The notes beneath the pieces are model-generated. The model searched no databases and had not been told where the DNA came from. It saw only the letters and a list, made by a program, of their open reading frames with translations. 64,000 bases of DNA. Source: Pelagibacteraceae bacterium. GTDB lineage: Bacteria > Pseudomonadota > Alphaproteobacteria > Pelagibacterales > Pelagibacteraceae. This document shows, one piece after another, positions 25,672 through 34,566 of the stretch. The DNA lies in contig VTPE01000001.1 in the NCBI GenBank assembly GCA_008638005.1, forward strand, positions 42,165 to 106,164. Direction: 5' to 3'. Position 1 is the first letter of the stretch, and every line of letters begins with the position of its first letter. Position numbers and translations under genes: made by a program.

Positions 25672-26027
25672 ACCAAAAATGTTAATACAAAAGATGATAA
25701 CAAGACTATGATACCAGATAGGTTCGCAACTTTTAAATCATAACCATAACCAAGATCCCAAAATAAATGCCTTATACCATTTAATAGGTGATAGGAAAAA
25801 GACCAAGTAATTCCTACAAATATAAACTTGCCAATAAAGGATGATGAAAACATTTCAAAATAAGAAAATGTATTTTGTCCTGAAATTAATAATAGAATCC
25901 AAAGTGTTAAAAATATCATTCCAGCTAAATTAAAAACAGATGTCATTCTGTGAGTGATAGATAATAAAGATGACAGTTGCCATTTATAAACTTGCAAATG
26001 TGGCGATAAAGGACTTTTAGAACTCAT
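25659..26027 (-). CDS. sdhC: Succinate dehydrogenase cytochrome b556 subunit C
   Basis: Membrane subunit of complex II. SPLSPHLQVYKWQLSSLLSITHR is the signature N-terminus (read in parts), and SYHLLNGIRHLFWDLGYG contains the haem-ligand histidine. Three transmembrane segments, 122 residues. First gene of sdhCDAB; a dyad and promoter lie just upstream. Confidence 0.95.
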   Translation of the reverse strand: MSSKSPLSPHLQVYKWQLSSLLSITHRMTSVFNLAGMIFLTLWILLLISGQNTFSYFEMFSSSFIGKFIFVGITWSFSYHLLNGIRHLFWDLGYGYDLKVANLSGIIVLLSSFVLTFLVWFI

Positions 26028-26038
26028 AATCTAAAAAG

Positions 26039-26066
26039 TTAATATCTGAAATTTCCTAAATTTCAA
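26039..26066 (-). promoter_or_regulatory. Possible sdhCDAB promoter with an overlapping dyad
   Basis: On the minus strand TTGAAA (26066-26061) and TATTAA (26044-26039) are 16 bases apart, 12-17 bases before the sdhC ATG. A perfect 7-bp inverted repeat, GAAATTT-CCT-AAATTTC (26048-26064), covers the -35 end and the spacer, so it could be an operator. AT-rich context lowers its weight. Confidence 0.4.
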
Positions 26067-26087
26067 AATTTTAAAATGTCTCTATTT

Positions 26088-27191
26088 TTAGTTTAATTTA
26101 TCAATAATTGCTGAACCCATATCAGAGGTTGAAACTTTTTTCTTACCATCCTCCATAATATCAGGTGTTCTTAAACCATCTTTAAGTACAGCTCTAACTG
26201 CTTTATCAATTTCATCTGAAACCTCGTCAAAATTAAGAGAGTATTTTAATGCCATTGCAAAGCTTAAAATCATTGCAAGTGGATTAGCAATACCTTTTCC
26301 TGCAATATCAGGTGCTGAACCATGACACGGCTCATACATCGATCTTATTCTTCCATTTTTATCTTTTTCACTTAGAGACGCAGAGGGCAGCATACCAAGA
26401 GATCCGGTTAACATCGCAGCTTCGTCTGATAACATGTCACCAAATAAATTATCTGTGACAATTACATCAAATTGTTTTGGGTTTCTGACTAACTGCATTG
26501 CGCAATTATCGGCTAGCATATGACTTAACTCAATGTCTTTATATTGCTTATTCTCATCATAAAATTTTTGAACTTCTTCTTTCCATAATAGTCCAGCTTC
26601 CATAACATTTGATTTTTCAGCAGATGTTACTTTTTTATTTCTTTTCTTTGCTAAATCAAAAGCAACCTTTGTCACTCTTACAATTTCTTTCGTTGTATAG
26701 ACATGAGTATTAATCCCTTTTCTCTCTCCATTTTGAATTGGTTCAATACCTCTTGGTTCACCAAAATAAATACCACCGGTCAATTCTCTCACAATCATAA
26801 TATCTAAATCTGAAACTATTTCAGGTTTTAGGCTTGAAGCGCTAACTAGCTCTGAAAAGCAAATTGCTGGTCTTAAATTTGCAAATAATCTTAATTCTTT
26901 TCTTAGCCTTAGCAAAGCTCTCTCTGGTCTTTTTGCAAAATCTAATTTGTCATACTGAGGTCCTCCAACCGCACCTAATAAAACTGCATCACTATCTTGA
27001 GCTTTGTATAAAACATCATCAGTTAGAGGTGTTTTGTTTTTATCATATGAAGCTCCTCCAACTAGTTCTTCATTAATAACTAAATCTAGATTTTTCTTTG
27101 TATTTAAAAATGAAATTAACTTTTTAACTTCATTCATAATCTCTGGTCCAATACCATCGCCAGGTAATAATAATAAATTTTTTTTACTCAT
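26088..27191 (-). CDS. leuB: 3-Isopropylmalate dehydrogenase
   Basis: Third step of leucine synthesis: NAD-dependent oxidative decarboxylation of 3-isopropylmalate. [14 protein letters not shown] at the N-terminus, [29 protein letters not shown], and the metal-binding [17 protein letters not shown]. 367 residues. Thirteen bases after leuD. Confidence 0.98.
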   Translation of the reverse strand: MSKKNLLLLPGDGIGPEIMNEVKKLISFLNTKKNLDLVINEELVGGASYDKNKTPLTDDVLYKAQDSDAVLLGAVGGPQYDKLDFAKRPERALLRLRKELRLFANLRPAICFSELVSASSLKPEIVSDLDIMIVRELTGGIYFGEPRGIEPIQNGERKGINTHVYTTKEIVRVTKVAFDLAKKRNKKVTSAEKSNVMEAGLLWKEEVQKFYDENKQYKDIELSHMLADNCAMQLVRNPKQFDVIVTDNLFGDMLSDEAAMLTGSLGMLPSASLSEKDKNGRIRSMYEPCHGSAPDIAGKGIANPLAMILSFAMALKYSLNFDEVSDEIDKAVRAVLKDGLRTPDIMEDGKKKVSTSDMGSAIIDKLN

Positions 27192-27204
27192 TTAATTTTT
27201 GAGA

Positions 27205-27807
27205 TTAAAATAACCAGGGTGTTTTGGTTTTAAATTTATCTATGAAACTTTCTATTTTTGATGATTTATTTAAAGTGAGTGCAATATCATCATAACCATT
27301 GATTAAACACTCTTTTCTAAATGCATCTACATCAAAATCAATGGGTTGATTATCACCTTTGTGAATTTTTTGATCTTCTAAATCAACTTCAATTTCTTTT
27401 TTTTGATTGGCTATCTCAGATAATTCTTTAACTTTTTCTTGAGGTAAGACAATTGGCAAAATTCCATTTTTAAAACAGTTATTAAAAAAAATATCAGCAA
27501 AACTTGGTGCAATCACTACTCTAATACCGAAATCTAATAATGCCCATGGTGCATGCTCTCTTGAAGATCCACAGCCAAAATTTTTATCAGCAATTAAAAT
27601 TTGAGATTGATTATAGGGCTCTTGGTTTAATATAAATTCATTAATAGGTTGGCCGCTATCATTATATCTCATTTCAAAAAACAAACTTTTTCCTAAACCA
27701 GTTCTTTTAATCGTTTTTAAAAATTGCTTAGGAATAATCATATCAGTATCAATATTAACTATTGGCAAATATGCTGGGATACTTTTAATTTTTGAAAATT
27801 TTTCCAT
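27205..27807 (-). CDS. leuD: 3-Isopropylmalate dehydratase small subunit
   Basis: Swivel-domain subunit of isopropylmalate isomerase. [20 protein letters not shown] and [15 protein letters not shown] are diagnostic. 200 residues, normal length. The start shares a base with the leuC stop. Confidence 0.97.
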   Translation of the reverse strand: MEKFSKIKSIPAYLPIVNIDTDMIIPKQFLKTIKRTGLGKSLFFEMRYNDSGQPINEFILNQEPYNQSQILIADKNFGCGSSREHAPWALLDFGIRVVIAPSFADIFFNNCFKNGILPIVLPQEKVKELSEIANQKKEIEVDLEDQKIHKGDNQPIDFDVDAFRKECLINGYDDIALTLNKSSKIESFIDKFKTKTPWLF

Positions 27808-29207
27808 TATAAAAACTTTCTGACGTCCGTAAGTTTTCCTTCAATAGCTGCTGCGGCTGCCATTTCAGGACTCATTAAATGAGTTCTTCCACCTCGACCT
27901 TGTCTTCCTTCAAAATTTCTATTTGATGTCGATGCACATCTTTCTTGTGGTTTAAGTTGGTCTGGGTTCATTCCAAGACACATTGAACAACCTGGTTCTC
28001 TCCATTCCAATCCAGCTTCAATAAATATTTTATCAAGCCCTTCTTCTTCTGCTTGTTTTTTTACTAATCCTGAGCCAGGTACAACATAACCTGTTACTTT
28101 TTCGTTTATTTTTTTCCCTTTAAGAATTTTAGCTGCTGATCTTAAATCTTGAATTCTTCCATTGGTGCATGATCCTATAAAAACTTTATCAATTTCAATT
28201 TCGTTAATTTTTTCATTACCTTTAAAACCCATATACTCTAAAGCTCTTGTTACAGATTTTTTTTTGTCTTCATCTGATTGAGACTCAACATTTGGGACAG
28301 ATCCATCAATTGGAATTACATCTTGTGGGCTTGTTCCCCAAGTAACTGATGGCGCTATATCTTCTGCCTTAAGTTTTATGATTTCATCAAATTTTGCATC
28401 TGGGTCTGACTTTAAACTTAACCAAAAGTTTTTTGCTTTTTCCCAATTATCTTCTTTAGGTGCCATTGGACGTCCTTTAATAAATTCAACAGTTTTTTCA
28501 TCTGGAGCAACCAAACCTGCTCTAGCTCCAGCTTCAATAGACATATTGCAAATTGTCATTCGCTCTTCCATCGATAAGTTTTTAATAGTTTCACCCGCAT
28601 ACTCGATAACAAAACCTGTTCCTCCGGCTGTACCAATTTTTCCAATTATATTTAAAATAATATCTTTAGCTGTCACACCTGGAGATAATTTACCATTGAC
28701 CTCAATTTTCATATTTTTGGATTTAGCTTGAATTAAAGTTTGGGTAGCTAATACATGTTCAACTTCAGAAGTTCCTATGCCAAATGCTAGAGCACCAAAT
28801 GCACCGTGTGTTGCAGTATGACTATCTCCGCAAACTATTGTCATGCCAGGTTGAGTAAAACCCTGCTCTGGACCAATAACATGGACAATACCTTGCCTCA
28901 CATCTGTTAAGCCATAATAATCAATACCAAAATCTTTACAGTTTTTTTCTAGGGTATCTACTTGAATTGCTGACTCTTTATTTTCAATTCCTTTGCTTCT
29001 ATCAGTGGTTGGAACGTTATGATCTGCTACCGCTAATGTAAAATTTGGAAATTTAACTTTTCTTCCAGACATCTTCAAACCTTCAAATGCCTGTGGGCTT
29101 GTTACTTCATGTACTAAGTGTCTATCAATGAAAATTAAAGATGTTCCATCTTTTTGCTCATCAACTAAATGATTATCCCAAATCTTATCGTAAAGTGTTT
29201 TTGCCAT
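27807..29207 (-). CDS. leuC: 3-Isopropylmalate dehydratase large subunit
   Basis: Aconitase-family subunit carrying the 4Fe-4S cluster; isomerises 2- to 3-isopropylmalate. Cluster cysteines are in [13 protein letters not shown] and [31 protein letters not shown] is the substrate region. 466 residues. It lies eight bases after rplS, which links leucine synthesis to the ribosomal operon. Confidence 0.98.
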   Translation of the reverse strand: MAKTLYDKIWDNHLVDEQKDGTSLIFIDRHLVHEVTSPQAFEGLKMSGRKVKFPNFTLAVADHNVPTTDRSKGIENKESAIQVDTLEKNCKDFGIDYYGLTDVRQGIVHVIGPEQGFTQPGMTIVCGDSHTATHGAFGALAFGIGTSEVEHVLATQTLIQAKSKNMKIEVNGKLSPGVTAKDIILNIIGKIGTAGGTGFVIEYAGETIKNLSMEERMTICNMSIEAGARAGLVAPDEKTVEFIKGRPMAPKEDNWEKAKNFWLSLKSDPDAKFDEIIKLKAEDIAPSVTWGTSPQDVIPIDGSVPNVESQSDEDKKKSVTRALEYMGFKGNEKINEIEIDKVFIGSCTNGRIQDLRSAAKILKGKKINEKVTGYVVPGSGLVKKQAEEEGLDKIFIEAGLEWREPGCSMCLGMNPDQLKPQERCASTSNRNFEGRQGRGGRTHLMSPEMAAAAAIEGKLTDVRKFL

Positions 29208-29215
29208 TAAACGAT

Positions 29216-29731
29216 CTATTTTTTTTCTTCAGGCTTGGTGTCTTGCTGTTCCTCTTTTTTTGAATCTTCGTTATTTATCTGATCATTTTGAGAAGTTGCA
29301 ACTTCATTTGCAGCTTCTATAGTTTGTTCTTCTTGTATCTTTTCTTCTTGAACAGCATCTATGCCAAGTTTCTTCTTAATTTTTTCATTAATTCTTGCAG
29401 ACTTACCACTTCGATCTCTTAAATAATAAAGTTTTGCTCTTCTAACTTTTCCTGATCTAATCAGTTCTATTGAATCTAAATTTGGACTGTATAGTTGAAA
29501 CACTCTCTCAACACCTTCACCAAATGAAACCTTTCTTACCGTAAATGAGGCATTAATGCCTCCGCCTTTTTTAGCAATACAAACACCCTCAAAAGCTTGA
29601 ACTCTTTGTCTTTTACCCTCTACGATACGAACATTTACTCTTATCGTATCACCTGGAAAAAATTCAGTAGTTTTTTTACCTTTACTAATTTGCTCTAAAT
29701 GCTTTTTTTCAATTTCTTCAATTCTATTCAT
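29216..29731 (-). CDS. rplS: 50S ribosomal protein L19 with acidic C-terminal extension
   Basis: L19 lies at the 30S/50S interface. The core (about residues 1-118) is normal: [65 protein letters not shown] in parts. About 50 further residues, rich in Glu, Gln, Asp and Asn, follow (ending [14 protein letters not shown]), making 171 residues against about 115-125 usually. Tail function unknown; it is not a frameshift product because the frame is continuous. Fourth gene of ffh-rpsP-trmD-rplS. Confidence 0.96.
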   Translation of the reverse strand: MNRIEEIEKKHLEQISKGKKTTEFFPGDTIRVNVRIVEGKRQRVQAFEGVCIAKKGGGINASFTVRKVSFGEGVERVFQLYSPNLDSIELIRSGKVRRAKLYYLRDRSGKSARINEKIKKKLGIDAVQEEKIQEEQTIEAANEVATSQNDQINNEDSKKEEQQDTKPEEKK

Positions 29732-29742
29732 CTTAATTATAC

Positions 29743-30426
29743 TTAATTTTTAGTATGCTTAGCCCATAAATCTGGCCTAAGGCGCTGTGTTATACTCCGT
29801 GATTGTTTTAAACGCCAGTCTTTTATTTCCGCATGATTCCCCGATAATAGCACCTCTGGAACTTGAATTTCTTTCCAAATTCTTGGTTGGGTATATTGAG
29901 GATACTCTAAAAGGTTATCACTAAAAGTTTCATCTTGATTAGATTTTTCATTTCCTAATACTCCAGGTAATAATCTAATAACCGCATCAAGCAAAACAGT
30001 TGCAGCGGTTTCTCCACCTGAAAGAATATAATCTCCGACTGAAATTTCCTCTATTTCTCTATAGTCTAAAACTCTTTGATCAATTCCTTCAAAATGTCCG
30101 CAAAGTAAATTAATCCCTTCAGTTGATGCAATTTCACTTGCAATATCTTGATTAAAAACTTTTCCTCTAGGTGATAAATAGTATGTTTTTAAATTGTTAG
30201 AATTTTTTTCTAGACATTGATTTATAACTTCAGCTTTTAAAACCATGCCACTACCTCCTCCGAATGGTCTATCATCTACAGTGGAGTGTTTATCATCAGC
30301 ATAATCTCTTATATTTTTAACATTTAAATTCCAAATCTTTTTGTCTAGAGCTCTCTGGTATATTCCTTGACCAAGAGCTCCAGGAAAAAATTCAGGATAC
30401 AATGTAAAAATATTTGCCGAAAACAC
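29743..30426 (-). CDS. trmD: tRNA (guanine37-N1)-methyltransferase
   Basis: Methylates G37 of tRNAs that read CNN codons, preventing +1 frameshifts. Trefoil-knot SPOUT enzyme: [29 protein letters not shown], and [16 protein letters not shown]. 227 residues. The start is two bases after rpsP. rimM, which usually lies between rpsP and trmD, is absent. Confidence 0.97.
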   Translation of the reverse strand: MFSANIFTLYPEFFPGALGQGIYQRALDKKIWNLNVKNIRDYADDKHSTVDDRPFGGGSGMVLKAEVINQCLEKNSNNLKTYYLSPRGKVFNQDIASEIASTEGINLLCGHFEGIDQRVLDYREIEEISVGDYILSGGETAATVLLDAVIRLLPGVLGNEKSNQDETFSDNLLEYPQYTQPRIWKEIQVPEVLLSGNHAEIKDWRLKQSRSITQRLRPDLWAKHTKN

Positions 30427-30428
30427 TT

Positions 30429-30941
30429 CTATTTTTTCTCTTCTTCTTTAACCGGTTCTTCAGCAGGTTTTTCTTCTGATTTAGTTTCTTCAGCTGGTGC
30501 TTCATTAGCTGGTGCTGGAGTAGGCTCAGCTGGTTTTTCAGCTTCTGCTTTTGCAGCTTCTTCAGCTGGTTTTTCTGCTTCTGCTTTTGCAGCTTCTTCA
30601 GCAGCTTTTTTTGCCTCTTCTGCAGCAGCGAGTCTTTCTTGTGCTTTTTTCTTCGGCTTCGCTTTGTTAGGATTATTTCGCTGTGCAGGCTTAGGTATAA
30701 TGTTTGCTTCACCTAAAAATCTAGCTATTCGATCAGATGGTTTGGCACCTTTTTCTAACCAGTATTTAATTCGATCAACATCTAAGTTTAATCTTTCTTT
30801 TTTATCTTTCGGTAACAAGGGATTAAAAAAACCTACCTTTTCAATAAATCTTCCATCTCTTGGTTTTCTAGAGTCTGCAATGACAATTTTATATACAGGT
30901 CTTTTTTTTGCACCTCCTCTAGACATTCTTATTTTTAACAT
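30429..30941 (-). CDS. rpsP: 30S ribosomal protein S16 with long repeat-containing tail
   Basis: S16 is a 30S assembly protein. The core (about residues 1-82) is standard: [53 protein letters not shown]. About 88 extra residues follow, rich in Ala, Glu, Lys and Pro, with an exact 12-residue tandem repeat ([12 protein letters not shown] twice, DNA about 30520-30610). The tail DNA is richer in G+C than its surroundings. 170 residues in total against about 80-90 in most bacteria, although some alphaproteobacteria also have tails. Confidence 0.95.
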   Translation of the reverse strand: MLKIRMSRGGAKKRPVYKIVIADSRKPRDGRFIEKVGFFNPLLPKDKKERLNLDVDRIKYWLEKGAKPSDRIARFLGEANIIPKPAQRNNPNKAKPKKKAQERLAAAEEAKKAAEEAAKAEAEKPAEEAAKAEAEKPAEPTPAPANEAPAEETKSEEKPAEEPVKEEEKK

Positions 30942-30955
30942 TGTGTTCCTTTCAC

Positions 30956-32317
30956 TTATTTTAAGTTATTTAATAGCTCTGGTGGAATACCATCAAAACC
31001 TTGTAAAGCTCCTCGCCCGCCCTTAGACATTTTTTTCATTACATTTGTCATCATTTTATGTTGTTTGAGAAGTTTGTTTACCATTGAAATGTCCGTGCCC
31101 GACCCATTTGCAATTCTTTTTTTTCTTGAGCCTCCAATAATCTTTGGATTAACTCTTTCACTCTGTGTCATTGATAAAATTATTGCTTCTTGTTTTTTTA
31201 GTAAATTTTCATCTAAGTTTGCTTCATCAATTTGTTTTTTCATTTTTGAAACTCCCGGCATCATGCTTAGAACTCCACTCATGCCTCCTACTTTTTTCAT
31301 CTGTCTAATTTGCTGTAAATAAGTATCAAAAGTAAAAGATCCTTTTTTAAAATCCTCTTCTAATTGTTCAATTTTTTCTTGCTCTAAATCTTCTGAAACT
31401 TTTTCAACTAAAGAGACAACATCTCCCATCCCTAAAATTCTATTGGCTATTCTATCTGGGTGAAATGTTTCTAATTGATCAATCTTTTCTCCAGTGGCTA
31501 AAAATTTTATAGGACATCCAGTTACAGCTTTCATACTTAAAGCCGCCCCACCTTTTCCATCACCATCAATTCTAGTTAGTATGATTGAAGAAAGATTAAC
31601 TGTTTTTTGAAACTCTTGAGCAATATTGACAGCATCTTGCCCCGTTAGAGAGTCTGCAACCAAAATAATTTCATGGGGTTGAATTTCATTTTCTAATTGT
31701 TTTAATTCCATCATCATTTGCTGATCGATTTGAGTTCTACCCGCAGTATCAAAGATTAAAACATCTTCACCACTAAGAGATACTGCATTCATTGCACGTT
31801 TTGATATTTCTATGGGTAATTGGCCTTCAATAATAGGAAGGGTCTTTATGCTATTTTCTGTACCCAGGATTTCTAGCTGTTTCTGTGCAGCTGGACGATA
31901 AATATCTAAACTTGTCATTAATACTTTTTTAGATAATTTTTTTTCTAAAAAATGACCAAGTTTAGCGGATGTTGTAGTTTTACCAGACCCTTGTAATCCA
32001 ATAACTAAAATCTTTATTGGAGGTACATTGCTTAAATTTAAATCTGACTTTTCGCTTCCTAAAACTTTTACAAGCTCATCGTAAACAATCTTAACAATCA
32101 TCTGTCCTGGTGTGACAGACTTTAGAACCTCTTGACCAATTATTTTTGGTTTAACATCCTCTATAAATTTTTTGGTAACGGATAAAGCAACATCAGACTC
32201 GAGTAGAGCTTGACGTATTTTTCTTAATCCCTCGTCAGCTTGCTTTTCATCTAGCCTTGTTATCTTGTTAAAGAAGGAAAAGGCTGACTCAATTCTATCT
32301 GTTAAATTTTCAAACAT
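30956..32317 (-). CDS. ffh: Signal recognition particle protein Ffh
   Basis: GTPase that binds 4.5S RNA and signal peptides and targets inner-membrane proteins together with FtsY. N domain, then the G domain with Walker A GLQGSGKT (107-114), [22 protein letters not shown], and a methionine-rich M domain ([16 protein letters not shown] and further Met clusters). 453 residues. Preceded by a structured leader; first gene of the ffh-rpsP-trmD-rplS group. Confidence 0.98.
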   Translation of the reverse strand: MFENLTDRIESAFSFFNKITRLDEKQADEGLRKIRQALLESDVALSVTKKFIEDVKPKIIGQEVLKSVTPGQMIVKIVYDELVKVLGSEKSDLNLSNVPPIKILVIGLQGSGKTTTSAKLGHFLEKKLSKKVLMTSLDIYRPAAQKQLEILGTENSIKTLPIIEGQLPIEISKRAMNAVSLSGEDVLIFDTAGRTQIDQQMMMELKQLENEIQPHEIILVADSLTGQDAVNIAQEFQKTVNLSSIILTRIDGDGKGGAALSMKAVTGCPIKFLATGEKIDQLETFHPDRIANRILGMGDVVSLVEKVSEDLEQEKIEQLEEDFKKGSFTFDTYLQQIRQMKKVGGMSGVLSMMPGVSKMKKQIDEANLDENLLKKQEAIILSMTQSERVNPKIIGGSRKKRIANGSGTDISMVNKLLKQHKMMTNVMKKMSKGGRGALQGFDGIPPELLNNLK

Positions 32318-32427
32318 AATTTTCTTACTTCCAGCAGGTATCGCACTAGTGGGCGAAAACTCGCTGACTAGTGTTGATCTCCTTCATTTGAAGGACACCA
32401 GAAAAAGACTACCTTTTTCTTGGAAGT
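32318..32427 (-). ncRNA. Structured 5' leader of ffh (cis-regulatory RNA)
   Basis: Minus-strand hairpins, in order: 32423-32398 (10 bp with one bulge), 32395-32380 (TCCTTC-AAAT-GAAGGA, perfect), 32373-32344 (7 bp CACTAGT/ACTAGTG plus an inner 4-bp stem). They are enclosed by ACTTCC (32427-32422) pairing with GGAAGT (32332-32327). That 3' strand includes GGAAG about ten bases before the ffh ATG, so the closing stem can hide the ribosome-binding site. Comparative work on Pelagibacter intergenic regions described a candidate cis-regulatory RNA before ffh; I identify this as that element from position, not from alignment. Confidence 0.75.
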
Positions 32428-32433
32428 GGCTGG

Positions 32434-32462
32434 AAAGTACATAGATATGTTTATAAAGTCAA
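32434..32462 (-). promoter_or_regulatory. Predicted ffh promoter
   Basis: On the minus strand TTGACT (32462-32457) and TACTTT (32439-32434) are 17 bases apart. The expected start of transcription, near 32427, coincides with the first base of the ACTTCC strand that closes the leader structure. Confidence 0.55.
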
Positions 32463-32478
32463 GAAAACGGTCTAAAAT
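32450..32478 (+). promoter_or_regulatory. Possible dapF promoter, overlapping the divergent ffh promoter
   Basis: TTTATA (32450-32455) and TAAAAT (32473-32478) are 17 bases apart. The ATG of dapF follows the -10 by eight bases, so the transcript would have almost no leader. The -35 region of the opposite ffh promoter lies inside this spacer. Confidence 0.4.
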
Positions 32479-32486
32479 CTAAATCA

Positions 32487-33299
32487 ATGAATTTTAAAGC
32501 ATTAAAAATGGATGGTCTTGGTAATGATTTTTTAATCATTGATAATAGAAATCAATCGATCAAATTGTCTGAGGAAGATATTATTAAATTATCTGATAGA
32601 ACAAATAGTATTGGCTTTGATCAATTAATAATGATCAGAAATTCCACGACAGCAGATGCTGATATTGATTACTTTAACTCTGACGGAAAAATAGCTAACG
32701 CTTGTGGAAACGGTAATCGATGCGTGGCGGATATCCTAATGAATGAAAAAAAAACAAATGAAGTACATTTTAATGTTGGATCCTTTACACACCTAGGAAC
32801 AAGATCTGATGATAATCTCATTAGTATTGTGATGCCACAGCCAAATAATGAATTAAAAAAAATTCCTGTAACAGATGAAGTGCAAACTAATCCTTTAACT
32901 ATAGAGGTTGAGGGTTATAAACTCGAAGGTCATTTATTAAATGTAGGAAATCCTCATATTGTTGTTTTTCAAGAAATATCTGATTTAGAACTTACAAAAA
33001 TAGGACCTATCATCGAGAATTACAAATTTTTTCCAGATAGAATTAATGTGACCTTTGCAAAAATTGAAGACTCAGAAAACATTAAAGTTAATGTATGGGA
33101 GAGAGGAGCTGGTAAAACTTTAGCTTGTGGAACGGCTGCTTGTGCCACAGGTTTTATTGCAACTGAATTAAAACTAAGCCGCAACCCTGTAAATATTCAT
33201 TTTGAAAAAGGTTTCTTAAAAATTTTAATTAATGAAAATAAAACTATTACAATGACAGGACCAGTATCTGATCAAAAAATAATAGAAGTAAGAGTTTAA
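32487..33299 (+). CDS. dapF: Diaminopimelate epimerase
   Basis: Converts LL- to meso-diaminopimelate for lysine and peptidoglycan. The two catalytic cysteines are Cys73 in NACGNGNRC and Cys214 in ACGTAACATGF; N-terminus KMDGLGNDFLIID. 270 residues, family length. Divergent from ffh and followed five bases later by ftsY. Confidence 0.97.
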   Translation: MNFKALKMDGLGNDFLIIDNRNQSIKLSEEDIIKLSDRTNSIGFDQLIMIRNSTTADADIDYFNSDGKIANACGNGNRCVADILMNEKKTNEVHFNVGSFTHLGTRSDDNLISIVMPQPNNELKKIPVTDEVQTNPLTIEVEGYKLEGHLLNVGNPHIVVFQEISDLELTKIGPIIENYKFFPDRINVTFAKIEDSENIKVNVWERGAGKTLACGTAACATGFIATELKLSRNPVNIHFEKGFLKILINENKTITMTGPVSDQKIIEVRV

Positions 33300-33304
33300 T
33301 TGCT

Positions 33305-34228
33305 GTGCAAATCTTTAAAAAGATCACCGAAGGTTTAAGAAAAACCTCTAAAAATTTTGAATCTGGTTTAGATAATATATTTAACAAATCAAAACCATCT
33401 GAGGAAATTTTACAAGATCTTGAGGATTTTATGATTTCATCTGACATTGGTATTGCTTTAACTGAAAAGATTATCGCTAATGTTAAAAATCAAAAATTTA
33501 GTGATGAGGAATTGAATAAGAATAATTTTATCAAAATACTTAAAGGTGAAATGTTAAGCATTTTAAAGCCAGCTGAAAGTAACATCTTTAATCATCAAAA
33601 CTCTCTTCAAACAATTTTAGTATGTGGAGTAAACGGAACTGGAAAAACAACTACTATTGGAAAACTTTGCAAAATTCTTAAAAATAATAATTCTAAAGTT
33701 ATTGTGGGTGCTGCTGATACTTTTAGAGCAGCTGCGATAGAGCAAATCGAAAACTGGTGTAAAAAAAATAATATTGATATTGAAAAATCTAACCCAGGTT
33801 CCGACCCCGCATCAGTTGCTTTTAAAACTATAGAAAAAGCTAAAAATAATAATTATAATTTTTGTATTATTGATACTGCTGGAAGACTTCATAACAAGAA
33901 AAATTTAATGGAAGAATTCTCAAAAATTATCCGTGTCATCAAAAAAGTAGATCAACAGGCGCCTCAAAAAATTATTATCGTACTCGATGCAACTACAGGA
34001 CAAAATGCTTTAAACCAAATCGAAGAGTTTAATAAAATTTGTGAGTTATCAGGTATCATCATGACAAAATTAGATGGAACTGCAAAAGGAGGGGTTTTGC
34101 TTACGATTACTGAGAAGTATAAATTACCTATATTTGCAATAGGAGTGGGCGAACAAGAAGATGATCTCCAACCCTTTAATGCAGATAATTTTATTGAAGC
34201 TTTTTTGAATAATGGGACAGATAAATGA
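33305..34228 (+). CDS. ftsY: Signal recognition particle receptor FtsY
   Basis: Membrane-associated GTPase that docks the SRP-ribosome complex. NG domain with Walker A GVNGTGKT (108-115), DTAGRLHNKKNLMEE, and TKLDGTAKGG. At 307 residues it is the minimal form without the acidic A domain of E. coli. The start is GTG at 33305, six bases after the dapF stop; the protein begins MQIFKKITEGLRKTSKNF, the usual short-FtsY start. Confidence 0.96.
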   Translation: MQIFKKITEGLRKTSKNFESGLDNIFNKSKPSEEILQDLEDFMISSDIGIALTEKIIANVKNQKFSDEELNKNNFIKILKGEMLSILKPAESNIFNHQNSLQTILVCGVNGTGKTTTIGKLCKILKNNNSKVIVGAADTFRAAAIEQIENWCKKNNIDIEKSNPGSDPASVAFKTIEKAKNNNYNFCIIDTAGRLHNKKNLMEEFSKIIRVIKKVDQQAPQKIIIVLDATTGQNALNQIEEFNKICELSGIIMTKLDGTAKGGVLLTITEKYKLPIFAIGVGEQEDDLQPFNADNFIEAFLNNGTDK

Positions 34229-34566
34229 AAAAAGAGATTACTTTTCAAGACTATGAAAAAATTGAAATCTGCTCTGGTACTATTTTAGAAGCATCCATCA
34301 ATGTAAAAGCTAAAAAGCCAGCCTATGTTTTAAAGATAGATTTTGGAGAGAAAATTGGAATTAAAACCTCTTCAGCTCAAATAACTCATTATTATCAAAC
34401 TGAAAATCTTGTAGGTAAACAAGTTATGGCAGTATGTAATTTTCCACCAAGGAATATTGCGGGTATTGTATCTGAGGTCTTGGTTTTAGGAGCAATTGAA
34501 GAGGATGGAAAAGTGGTACTATTTCATCCAAGTCAAAAAATTAAAAACGGACTTAATATTGCTTAA
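34225..34566 (+). CDS. CsaA-like tRNA-binding (OB-fold) protein
   Basis: Single-domain member of the EMAP/Trbp111 tRNA-binding family. FQDYEKIEICSGTILEA, KPAYVLKIDFGEKIGIKTSSAQI, and GKQVMAVCNFPPRNIAGIVSEVLVLG match CsaA, a dimeric protein described as an export-related chaperone in Bacillus. 113 residues is the CsaA length. Four-base overlap (ATGA) with ftsY. The link with FtsY is suggestive for export but is only context. Its TAA overlaps the stop of the convergent hydrolase in TTAA. Confidence 0.88.
   Translation: MKKEITFQDYEKIEICSGTILEASINVKAKKPAYVLKIDFGEKIGIKTSSAQITHYYQTENLVGKQVMAVCNFPPRNIAGIVSEVLVLGAIEEDGKVVLFHPSQKIKNGLNIA

Noticed and set aside
30520..30610. Short tandem DNA repeats resembling a tiny repeat array
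   Set aside because: They are codon-level repeats encoding [12 protein letters not shown] inside the S16 tail, with no spacers and no cas genes, so not CRISPR.
30392..30712. 106-codon minus-strand open frame rich in Lys, Gln and Leu inside rpsP
   Set aside because: It is the alternative frame of the repetitive S16 tail; the S16 frame has a recognised core and continuous reading, and this one has no family features.
30367..31026. 219-codon plus-strand frame with Ser/Ala/Phe repeats opposite rpsP
   Set aside because: It is the complement of the S16 tail repeats; low complexity and no independent support.
32318..32427. 4.5S (SRP) RNA gene next to ffh
   Set aside because: The conserved SRP RNA tip (GGAAGGAAGCAG-like) is not present, and the strand and position fit a 5' leader of ffh better.
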